The notes under the pieces: generated by a model
Told to the model about the DNA's origin: nothing
What the model saw: the letters and a program-made list of their open reading frames with translations, nothing else
Databases searched by the model: none
Origin: a virus
Virus record (IMG/VR): IMGVR_UViG_3300007735_000654
Coordinates: 1 to 34,620 of that record
DNA: 34,620 nucleotides
Direction: 5' to 3' (one strand)
Translations under genes and position numbers: made by a program
Part shown: positions 29,177 to 34,620 of the stretch, piece after piece
Numbering within the stretch: the stretch's first letter is position 1
How the letters are laid out: every line of letters begins with the position of its first letter

Positions 29177-29971
29177 ATGAGTAAAGATCCGAAAAGCACG
29201 GCAGTTGCTCCCAAATCTGCCAATGCGGTGGTCACCTCTGGGTTGGGCACCTTCGAGCGTCTCGCAGGGGACGGCTTGGAAAACGTGACGGCAAAAGACC
29301 TGATTGTCCCCCGCATTACGATCCTTCAAGGGCTGAGCCCACAAGTCCAGCCCAAGAAGCCTGAATACATCAAAGGTGCCAAGGTCGGTGACTTATGCGA
29401 CGTGGGCATGAATGAAGTGTTCGAGCAGCCGCTCATGTTCCTGCCGGTGCTGTTCGTGAAGCAATACCTGGAATGGGCTCCCCGCTCGTCGGGCAAAGGC
29501 CTGGTCAACATTCACAACGATGCCTCGATCGTGGATCAGGGCACCCGGAATGACTCGAACCAGATCATCCTGCCGAACGGGAATTACATCGCCGAAACCG
29601 CGCAGTTTTTCGGGCTGAACCTCAGCGCCGACAACCGCCGGTCGTTTCTGCCCATGACATCGACGCAACTGAAGAAGGCCCGGTCGTGGCTTTCCCTTTC
29701 AACCTCGGAAAAGCTGAAGCGCGAGGATGGCTCGTTCTACACGCCACCGCTCTATTATCGCGTTTATCAAATTTCGACGGTCGAGGAAAGCAATTCCAAA
29801 GGCGACTGGATCGGGTTCCGCATTGAGCGCGGCCCATCGCTCCCGGAATGGTCGGACGAGTGGCAGGCGTTGGTGCAAGAAGCCAAGGACTTCAAAAATT
29901 CCATTCAGCGCGGAGAAATCCGTGGTGATGTGGGCGAGCCGGATGACCATGGTTCAGAGGGGGCCATGTAA
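29177..29971 (+). CDS. Conserved phage early protein, probable DNA-transaction function (264 aa)
   Basis: ATG 29177 (MSKDPKSTAVAPKSANAVVT) has GGAG 7 nt upstream. Conserved-looking blocks are LENVTAKDLIVPRITILQGL, EYIKGAKVGDLCDVGMNEVF, LPVLFVKQYLEWAPRSSGKG, LPNGNYIAETAQFFGLNLSA, FLPMTSTQLKKARSWLSL and an acidic C-terminal tail. The family is frequent as the first replication-region gene of such phages. The beta-rich core with an acidic tail resembles single-stranded DNA-binding proteins. I cannot confirm an OB fold by eye, so the SSB reading is tentative. It is followed 4 nt later by the 190-aa gene. Confidence 0.6.
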   Translation: MSKDPKSTAVAPKSANAVVTSGLGTFERLAGDGLENVTAKDLIVPRITILQGLSPQVQPKKPEYIKGAKVGDLCDVGMNEVFEQPLMFLPVLFVKQYLEWAPRSSGKGLVNIHNDASIVDQGTRNDSNQIILPNGNYIAETAQFFGLNLSADNRRSFLPMTSTQLKKARSWLSLSTSEKLKREDGSFYTPPLYYRVYQISTVEESNSKGDWIGFRIERGPSLPEWSDEWQALVQEAKDFKNSIQRGEIRGDVGEPDDHGSEGAM

Positions 29972-29975
29972 TCCG

Positions 29976-30548
29976 ATGTCGGATCCGTTCGACATTGAGG
30001 AGGGGGCGCAAGCTCCCTCCGACAGCTCAGCCATGCAGCGGATGATGCGCGTGGCGGCTGAAGTCATTGAAGCCGAAACAACGATTGAAAGCCTGGAAGA
30101 AACGCTGAGCGATTTGAAAAAGCGGTTGAACCACATGAAAACTGTGGAGCTGCCGGACCTCATGGCTGAAAATGGCATGACTTCGTTCACGACTGAAAGC
30201 GGCCACGGGATCGAAGTCAGCGACTTCGTTGCCGGAAGCCTGACCAAAAAGCCGGAGGACAGAAAGTCAGCTCTCGATTGGCTCGCGAGCAATGGTGCGG
30301 CGGACATGATCAAGGCTGAAGTCAGCGTCGAGTTCGGCAAAACTGAACACAACCGGGCGAAAGATCTCGCCGCCAAGCTCGCGGCGGAAGGCTATTTCGT
30401 CGAGGAAAAAGAAGGCATCCACGCGCAAACGCTTCTTGCTTTCGTGCGGGAAAAGATGCGCAACGGCGAGGAAGTTCCCCTCGAAACACTCGGCCTGTTC
30501 GCCGGACGTGTGGCGAAGGTGAAGCCTGCCGGAAAGCGCCGCAAATGA
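29976..30548 (+). CDS. Coiled-coil early protein (190 aa)
   Basis: The start chosen is ATG 29976 (MSDPFDIEEGAQAPSDSSAM), 4 nt after the previous stop; the open frame continues further upstream but there it overlaps the 264-aa gene in another frame. Residues 25-60 form a coiled coil (IESLEETLSDLKKRLNHMKT), followed by VELPDLMAENGMTSFTTESG, AEVSVEFGKTEHNRAKDLAA, KEGIHAQTLLAFVREKMRNG and LGLFAGRVAKVK. The order 'LP.LM.E.G...F....G..(I/V)' and 'KEG.H.QTL.A.VRE.....E.(I/V)P...' fits a conserved phage replication-region family of unknown role (I recall a DUF7173-type label). A Gam-like role is possible but unproven. Confidence 0.6.
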   Translation: MSDPFDIEEGAQAPSDSSAMQRMMRVAAEVIEAETTIESLEETLSDLKKRLNHMKTVELPDLMAENGMTSFTTESGHGIEVSDFVAGSLTKKPEDRKSALDWLASNGAADMIKAEVSVEFGKTEHNRAKDLAAKLAAEGYFVEEKEGIHAQTLLAFVREKMRNGEEVPLETLGLFAGRVAKVKPAGKRRK

Positions 30549-30784
30549 AAAAGGACATCGAGTTTTTCGAAGACAATGAAATGGGCCTCACCGCAGAGGA
30601 GATTGAAAATGCTCTCAATCTTATTGTCGTGAAGCTCGTGGAAACGGAAACTCAGATCGGGGTCATTGTTGGGATGTCGGGAGAAATCTACGACCTCCCT
30701 CCCGACCTGAAAATCCGGCTCATGGACACGTTCAAAGAAATCTGCTATCAAATCGTGAACGAACCAGAGGAAACGCGCCAATGA
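30545..30784 (+). CDS. Small acidic early protein (79 aa)
   Basis: MKKDIEFFEDNEMGLTAEEI starts the protein, which continues ALNLIVVKLVETETQIGVIV and PDLKIRLMDTFKEICYQIVN. It is acidic and helical. It is coupled at both ends by ATGA overlaps to the coiled-coil gene and to the HD-domain gene, so it is very likely expressed. No family recognised. Confidence 0.6.
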   Translation: MKKDIEFFEDNEMGLTAEEIENALNLIVVKLVETETQIGVIVGMSGEIYDLPPDLKIRLMDTFKEICYQIVNEPEETRQ

Positions 30785-31422
30785 ACCAGCTGAAAAAAGA
30801 ATTCACCATCGCGTTTCAGCTTTCCTCCGTGAGCCGTTATTCACGTGACCATTTGCTGAAGCCGGAAAGCGTGCTCGAGCATACGGGGTTTTGCCTTGTT
30901 TATGCGGCGTTGTTGGCGGACCGGCTCGAAAACAAGGGGATGACTGTTCTCCGGAGTGTATTGTTCAAGAACATTGCTTTTCATGACATCGACGAAGCAA
31001 TTCTCGGCGACATTCCCCGGACGACAAAATATTTCTCCGAAGAATTGCGCGGAGCGATGAAAACTGTTGAGTCGGAAACAATTCACCGCCTCGACAAATG
31101 GTTGCATTCGCGCATCGAAGCACCTTGGCGTGCGGCGAAGCACGGCGACGAAGGAGCAATCCTGCGGGTCGTGGATTTGGCGGCAGTGGTTTACAAAAAC
31201 TGGACAGAGGTCGTCCTTTTGCGTAATCGTTCGTTCCTCCGGGTCTGCGTCGAAACGCAACGCTACCTCGAAGAAATCAATAAGCTTGAATTCAACCACT
31301 TGTTGCAATTTGAGATCGAAGAGCTGAAAAAGCTGAACAAAGAAATCTTGGACACCTTTGTCCCGACTGAAGAGGACATGATGTTCATCCGAATGCAGGA
31401 GGTGAAATATGATTCGGAGTGA
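30781..31422 (+). CDS. HD-domain 5'-deoxynucleotidase-like hydrolase, YfbR-like (213 aa)
   Basis: The protein follows E. coli YfbR. Arg19 in SRYSRD lies before the first motif, ESVLEHTGF supplies His34, IAFHDIDEAILGDIPRTTKY supplies the His68-Asp69 pair with Glu72 and Asp77, and ILRVVDLAAVVYK supplies the last metal-binding Asp132. The phrase 'HD..E...GD(I/L)P...KY' is diagnostic of this subgroup, which removes phosphate from deoxynucleoside 5'-monophosphates. Other HD enzymes in phages are dATP hydrolases (DatZ) that clear dATP in 2-aminoadenine phages, so the true substrate is open. It begins the nucleotide-metabolism block. Confidence 0.78.
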   Translation: MNQLKKEFTIAFQLSSVSRYSRDHLLKPESVLEHTGFCLVYAALLADRLENKGMTVLRSVLFKNIAFHDIDEAILGDIPRTTKYFSEELRGAMKTVESETIHRLDKWLHSRIEAPWRAAKHGDEGAILRVVDLAAVVYKNWTEVVLLRNRSFLRVCVETQRYLEEINKLEFNHLLQFEIEELKKLNKEILDTFVPTEEDMMFIRMQEVKYDSE

Positions 31423-32503
31423 ATGGGTGAAAGCCAATTTGGTGGCGGCTGGCTACCTCGAAAACATCCGTCAGGCTTGGGAAACCTCTCGCCCGGCGGA
31501 CACAAATCCGGAAATGGAAAAAGTGCTTTCCATGGATGTGCCGGTCAATGAATTTTTGCCGTTGCACTTCGAATTGAAAGCACCGATCCTCATCCGTGAA
31601 GTGATTTGCTCGTTCCGGAACCATAATGTTTGGGCGAGATCTTCTCGCGTGGACGATTTGAGGACGTGGGAGCTTTGGCATGGGTTGCCGGAGACGGCTG
31701 TTGAAGAATGTCGTCGGGCTTATATCCGGATGGAAGATGAGATGAACGGTCTTCATCAAGATGACTTCCGTCGGCATTTGCCTCTGGCATACATGACGAC
31801 CTTCTCGTTCGCCATGAACATGCGGGACTTCGTGAAATTTTGCATCGCCTGCAAAAAGGAAAAACTCGAGCTTTTCGACGAGGTCGTGGATGCATTGCTG
31901 AGCGCCATTCGAAAGAAGGATTATGCCCTTCAAGAATGGATCGAAAAAGCAATCGAAGAAAAGTGGTACAAAACGAGCGAGCTGAACCCTTATCCCAAAA
32001 GTGCAACTTTGAGAAGCAAAAAGATCGGTGATTTCGTTTACATCGAAACGCCCATCAACCTGAACCTCCGGGCGCAACTCATCCGCCACCGGGCACTCAT
32101 GGTGAAGGACCGGCTGAAAAACTTTTTCACGCCCGAAAAAATGTCAGCGACCATGTTGGAAACGCTGATGGCGCACATCATGATGCCGATCGACTTCGCG
32201 GAAGATCTCGTGCGCAAACGTTCATGTTGGATTGCGCAGACGGATCTTTGGGAGCCGATCGTGAATCAGCTCCTCGAGTTGCTCGGCAAGGACAAAGTTA
32301 TGTTGCCTTGCGACGATGGGCGGTGCCGCTTCATCCGTGACAATGATTTGCGGAAAGCGGGACATGATCCTTCGCCGCCTTGCCCGGTGCTGGCAAAAAT
32401 CGACAAAGAGCCAATGCTCCCGGACCATGCGGCGGAAGCCGTTAAATATGCCGCTCGTCGGCCTCACTCAGATTTTTGGATGAAAGTTATCAACAATGGC
32501 TAA
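31409..32503 (+). CDS. Divergent ThyX-like protein with extra C-terminal half (364 aa)
   Basis: ATG 31409 has a strong GGAGGTG site inside the end of the HD gene. The first 180 residues track flavin-dependent thymidylate synthase ThyX: HFELKAPILIREVICSFRNH (53-72) corresponds to 'F.VKAPIFVARQWFRHR', VWARSSRVDDL (74-84) to the 'S.NE.SGRYS' segment, and RRHLPLAYMTTFSFAMNMRD (121-140) to 'R..LPL...T.F..T.N.R'. The canonical RHRxxSxNExSxRY signature is not conserved. A second half includes LRAQLIRHRALMVKDRLKNF (220-239), CWIAQTDLWEPIV (from 273) and further Cys at 301, 306 and 325. It may methylate or otherwise modify a pyrimidine nucleotide; the substrate is unknown. Confidence 0.6.
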   Translation: MIRSEWVKANLVAAGYLENIRQAWETSRPADTNPEMEKVLSMDVPVNEFLPLHFELKAPILIREVICSFRNHNVWARSSRVDDLRTWELWHGLPETAVEECRRAYIRMEDEMNGLHQDDFRRHLPLAYMTTFSFAMNMRDFVKFCIACKKEKLELFDEVVDALLSAIRKKDYALQEWIEKAIEEKWYKTSELNPYPKSATLRSKKIGDFVYIETPINLNLRAQLIRHRALMVKDRLKNFFTPEKMSATMLETLMAHIMMPIDFAEDLVRKRSCWIAQTDLWEPIVNQLLELLGKDKVMLPCDDGRCRFIRDNDLRKAGHDPSPPCPVLAKIDKEPMLPDHAAEAVKYAARRPHSDFWMKVINNG

Positions 32504-32996
32504 GTCATTCACCTACGACATCTACCTCGCCGGTCCATTTTTCAACGACGCTCAAAAAGCTCGCATGGATGCCGTGAAAGAAATTTGCCTGCGCAACGGA
32601 ATGCGCGTGGCCGACCCACGTGAATTGGGTCCGGTCATCGTGGACACGGCGGCGCACGTGAAAACACCGGAGTTTTTCAAAGGCATCTTCGACGGGAACA
32701 TCGAAGGCATGCGTCAATCATTCATGATCCTCGCCTCGTTGGACGACAAAGACATCGGCACAGCGTTCGAGCTCGGATGGTTTTATGCGCAGAGCGTTCG
32801 CCCGGTCGTTTCATTCGCCTTCGAAGGTGGGAAAACGAACGTCATGCTCGGCCAAGCCGTGGATGGGCATTTCACCTCGCCCGACGAGCTCGATCGGTTT
32901 CTCAGCCTGAACATTACGAACATCCGCGATGAAGCATGGGTGAACGTCGTTCACTATCTCGATGTGATCAATCGTAAAGCGGAAGCCGATGAATAA
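32496..32996 (+). CDS. Nucleoside 2-deoxyribosyltransferase-like protein (166 aa)
   Basis: The N-terminus (IYLAGPFFNDAQKARMDAVK) has the YLAGP.F motif of the NDT/DUF4406 family. ILASLDDKDIGTAFELGWFY (78-97) holds the acidic cluster and Glu92 in the position of the nucleophile within '.D.GTA.E(L/I)G.(F/A)(Y/F)A'. RPVVSFAFEG completes the Rossmann-like core. NDT enzymes swap bases on deoxyribose, while related DNPH1-like enzymes hydrolyse deoxynucleoside monophosphates. The gene overlaps the ThyX-like gene by 8 nt and the HAD gene by 8 nt, so the three are probably translated together. Confidence 0.75.
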   Translation: MAKSFTYDIYLAGPFFNDAQKARMDAVKEICLRNGMRVADPRELGPVIVDTAAHVKTPEFFKGIFDGNIEGMRQSFMILASLDDKDIGTAFELGWFYAQSVRPVVSFAFEGGKTNVMLGQAVDGHFTSPDELDRFLSLNITNIRDEAWVNVVHYLDVINRKAEADE

Positions 32997-33450
32997 ATCT
33001 TCAGCACGTCACGTCATTTTCGACATCGACGGAACCTTGAGCGACCCGACGCATCGCATGAATTTTGCGCTCATGAAAGAATGGGACAAATTTAATGAAG
33101 AGGCGCTGAACGATCCTGTCATTGTGAAGATGGCAGACTTTATGCGGTTGCTTAGTCTTTCGGTGGATGTCATTTTATTGACGGGGCGCAACGAAAAATA
33201 TCGTTACATCACGCAAGAATGGTTGAGTGATTCAGAGTTGGATGCATCTTATGAAGAATTGCTCATGCGCTCGGATAATGATTTTCGCCCAGACTACGAA
33301 GTGAAAATCGAATTGCTTGAAAAGCGGTTCGGTGGAAAAGAAGGTGTTCTGAACAATGTTTGGTTTGCAATTGACGACCGTGACCAAGTCGTCGAGGCGT
33401 TCAGAAATTATGGTCTGACTGTGCTTCAGCCAACAAATGGAGGATATTGA
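32989..33450 (+). CDS. HAD-superfamily phosphatase, polynucleotide kinase 3'-phosphatase-like (153 aa)
   Basis: Motif I is VIFDIDGTLSDPTHR with the Asp12-x-Asp14 nucleophile/acid pair. Motif II is ILLTGRNEKYR (Thr65). WFAIDDRDQVVEAFRNYGLT carries the motif IV acids (Asp129-Asp130). The segment 'LL.R...D.RPD..VK.E.L' matches the phosphatase domain of T4 Pnkp. Without a kinase domain it is a free phosphatase acting either on DNA/RNA 3'-phosphates or on nucleoside monophosphates; its place between nucleotide enzymes favours the latter. The start overlaps the upstream gene by 8 nt. Confidence 0.78.
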   Translation: MNKSSARHVIFDIDGTLSDPTHRMNFALMKEWDKFNEEALNDPVIVKMADFMRLLSLSVDVILLTGRNEKYRYITQEWLSDSELDASYEELLMRSDNDFRPDYEVKIELLEKRFGGKEGVLNNVWFAIDDRDQVVEAFRNYGLTVLQPTNGGY

Positions 33451-33451
33451 A

Positions 33452-33829
33452 ATGGCAAAAGCAGTTCCTGAGATGCTGTTCAACGCAGCAAAAATCTACG
33501 AAGAACGTAACCAGATTTATGGTGATAATTACAAACGGTTCGGTCCCGCTTTGAACGAATTGATGAACAACATCACGCTGAAAACGCCCGACGATTTCAA
33601 TCGGTTTGGCATCCTTGTGCAGATCTTTGCGAAGTTTTCGCGCTATTGCAATATGTTCAACAAAGGTGGCCATAAAGACTCCCTCGATGACATTGCGGTT
33701 TATGCGATGATGTTGCAGGAGCTCGACTCTGGTGCTCGCGTGAATAAAGTGACGACGGACATCGCGGACGCGATGAATTTGCCGAAGGTCGCATTGTTCG
33801 GTTCTCACCCAGAGGCTGAACAAAAATGA
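33452..33829 (+). CDS. MazG-like (DUF6378-like) protein (125 aa)
   Basis: ATG 33452 (MAKAVPEMLFNAAKIYEERN) has GGAGG 8 nt upstream, 1 nt after the HAD stop; a 5-codon longer frame loses this site. The pattern 'A...Y.ERN..YGDNY..FG' followed by ILVQIFAKFSRYCN and HKDSLDDIAVYAMMLQEL is the helical arrangement of the phage MazG-like family DUF6378, whose relatives hydrolyse (d)NTPs to monophosphates. Conserved acids for metal binding appear in DSLDDIAVY. In this cluster it could remove a specific dNTP from the pool. Confidence 0.7.
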   Translation: MAKAVPEMLFNAAKIYEERNQIYGDNYKRFGPALNELMNNITLKTPDDFNRFGILVQIFAKFSRYCNMFNKGGHKDSLDDIAVYAMMLQELDSGARVNKVTTDIADAMNLPKVALFGSHPEAEQK

Positions 33830-34356
33830 AAACGCTCGTGCTGGACACAGAGACAACCGCTCTCATAAAAAATAAGCTCCAGCCTCTCGACCGTCAGCCA
33901 CGGATCATCGAGTTCTTCGCACTTTCCATGAACGGAGAGGGCGAGGAGCTCGGTGTGGTTTCCGAACTTTTCAATCCGGGAATTCCTTTGGATGCGAAAA
34001 CAACGGAAATCACCGGGCTGACGGACGACGACTTGAAAAAAGCACCTGCGTTCAATTCGCATGCCGATCGCATCATTGAGCTGATCGAAGAGCATGATGA
34101 AGTGGTGGCGCATAATGCGTCTTATGATAAGAACGTTATTGATTTCGAAATGAAGCGTCTCGGCAAAAAGGTCGTTTGGCCAGCATTGGTCTGCACGATC
34201 GAAGCCACGGAATACATGAAAGGCCACCGAATGAATTTGGGGTCGCTTCATGAATTCCTTTTCGGTGAGCCATTCGCGGGAGCGCACAGGGCGGAAAATG
34301 ACGTGAGGGCAACGGCGCGTTGTTTTTTGAAATTGAGAGAGTTGGGTGTAGTTTAA
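33826..34356 (+). CDS. DnaQ-like 3'-5' exonuclease, DEDDh type (176 aa)
   Basis: All three exonuclease motifs are intact. Exo I is VLDTETT (Asp7, Glu9), Exo II is VVAHNASYDKNVIDFEMKR (Asp101) and Exo III is AHRAENDVRATARC (His154, Asp159), which makes it DEDDh like the epsilon subunit of DNA polymerase III. GLTDDDL is also typical of epsilon-type exonucleases. It overlaps the MazG-like stop (ATGA) and is followed after 1 nt by the polymerase gene, so it is most probably the proofreading partner of the phage replicase. Confidence 0.88.
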   Translation: MKTLVLDTETTALIKNKLQPLDRQPRIIEFFALSMNGEGEELGVVSELFNPGIPLDAKTTEITGLTDDDLKKAPAFNSHADRIIELIEEHDEVVAHNASYDKNVIDFEMKRLGKKVVWPALVCTIEATEYMKGHRMNLGSLHEFLFGEPFAGAHRAENDVRATARCFLKLRELGVV

Positions 34357-34357
34357 C

Positions 34358-34620
34358 ATGAGAATTCGGACAGGTTATTCATTCCGCGCCGCAGTCGGGA
34401 TGCTGGAAGATGTTATGTCGCGGGTGCAAGAGATCGGCATGACGGTCGCGCCGATTTCCGATCGCGCTTCGACTTTTGGGTTCAATCGTTGGTCCAAGCT
34501 GAGCAAAAAGGCTGGCCTCAAGCCAATCTACGGAGTTGAAATTGCAGTCACCCCTTCCCTCAACGCAAAAAAGCCTGTGGTCGATCACTGGACATTTTTC
34601 GCGGAAGATGACATACGTTC
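34358..34620 (+). CDS. DNA polymerase III alpha (DnaE)-type replicase, N-terminal PHP domain, partial
   Basis: The reading frame starts at ATG 34358 and runs off the right edge after 87 codons. MRIRTGYSFRAAVGMLEDVM, QEIGMTVAPISDRASTFGFN, and SKKAGLKPIYGVEIAVTPS match the first PHP segment of DnaE ('H.H(S).YS...G......A...GM.A.AITD...L.G...F...A...GIKPI.G.E'). The HxH motif is replaced by R-T-G and TDH by SDR, so metal-dependent PHP activity is probably lost. The adjacent DEDDh exonuclease would then supply proofreading. Only the first part is visible, so the polymerase core is inferred. Confidence 0.7.
   Translation, partial: MRIRTGYSFRAAVGMLEDVMSRVQEIGMTVAPISDRASTFGFNRWSKLSKKAGLKPIYGVEIAVTPSLNAKKPVVDHWTFFAEDDIR

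Noticed and set aside
29727-29975. Upstream extension of the coiled-coil early gene
   Set aside because: The open frame continues but overlaps the 264-aa gene out of frame and is Arg/Ser-rich shadow sequence; ATG 29976 fits the 4-nt gene spacing.
31385-32089. Minus-strand open frame of 234 codons
   Set aside because: Antisense to the well-supported ThyX-like gene and compositionally a shadow (His/Phe/Arg-rich).
1-34620. tRNA genes, CRISPR arrays, insertion sequences, integrase or attachment sites
   Set aside because: Nearly all of the window is occupied by overlapping phage genes; in the few gaps I saw no cloverleaf, no regularly spaced repeats, and no transposase or integrase product. A tRNAscan or CRISPR search would settle short cases.

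Overview
The window is a contiguous piece of a tailed double-stranded DNA phage genome (Caudoviricetes), most likely of podovirus-like architecture. The support is a P22/Sf6-style small terminase, large terminase, long portal with a coiled-coil C-terminus, a gpT-like major capsid protein and a P22 gp4-like head-to-tail adaptor. There is also a long series of fibre and C1q-like tail proteins. I see no ribosomal RNA, tRNA, CRISPR, integrase, repressor or insertion sequence. The window alone therefore gives no sign of lysogeny, and the host cannot be named from it; a Gram-negative, perhaps alphaproteobacterial, host is only a guess.

Layout. Everything from position 1 to about 28,980 is on the minus strand and everything from 29,177 to the right edge is on the plus strand, with a divergent intergenic junction between them. 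Read in the direction of transcription, the minus strand begins with a block of very short overlapping genes that includes a T4 endonuclease V (DenV)-like UV repair glycosylase (27,112-28,983). Next come an intergenic segment bounded by a 12-bp inverted repeat, a PD-(D/E)XK-type nuclease, and the packaging genes terS and terL. The portal follows, then a 58-residue protein, a giant 1463-residue protein built from two tandem copies of one domain, and a 533-residue Lys/Gly-rich protein. After these come a small helical protein, a GroES-like co-chaperonin, a scaffold-like protein and a 170-residue protein. A strong intrinsic terminator (13,498-13,523) ends that unit. The second structural unit holds a head (decoration-like) protein, the major capsid protein, several small basic proteins, structural proteins, the gp4-like adaptor, a zinc-ribbon protein, the 991-residue fibre, a small membrane protein and a cassette of seven or more fibre/receptor-binding proteins running off the left edge. 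In that cassette nearly every stop codon overlaps the next start (ATGA or TAATG), so it is probably translated as one coupled unit.

The plus strand is the replication and nucleotide-metabolism arm. It holds a probable DNA-transaction protein, a coiled-coil early protein, an HD-domain 5'-deoxynucleotidase-like enzyme and a divergent ThyX-like protein whose signature motif is rewritten. A nucleoside 2-deoxyribosyltransferase-like protein, a HAD phosphatase, a MazG-like (DUF6378-like) protein and a DEDDh 3'-5' exonuclease follow. The start of a DnaE-type DNA polymerase III alpha subunit comes last; its PHP domain has lost its usual histidines. Side by side, the nucleotide enzymes look like a pathway that reshapes the dNTP pool, possibly for an unusual DNA base.

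Most notable: the nucleotide cluster with its atypical ThyX-like protein; the tandem-duplicated domain of the giant virion-region protein; the co-chaperonin inside the head module; and a roughly 60-residue module inserted cleanly into one of two adjacent paralogous tail proteins. Six small genes below about 60 codons (10,547-10,717; 21,722-21,898; 27,303-27,473; 27,467-27,583; 28,192-28,356; 28,798-28,983) are supported by family resemblance, start/stop overlaps or good ribosome binding sites. Intergenic gaps of more than 300 bases do not occur.
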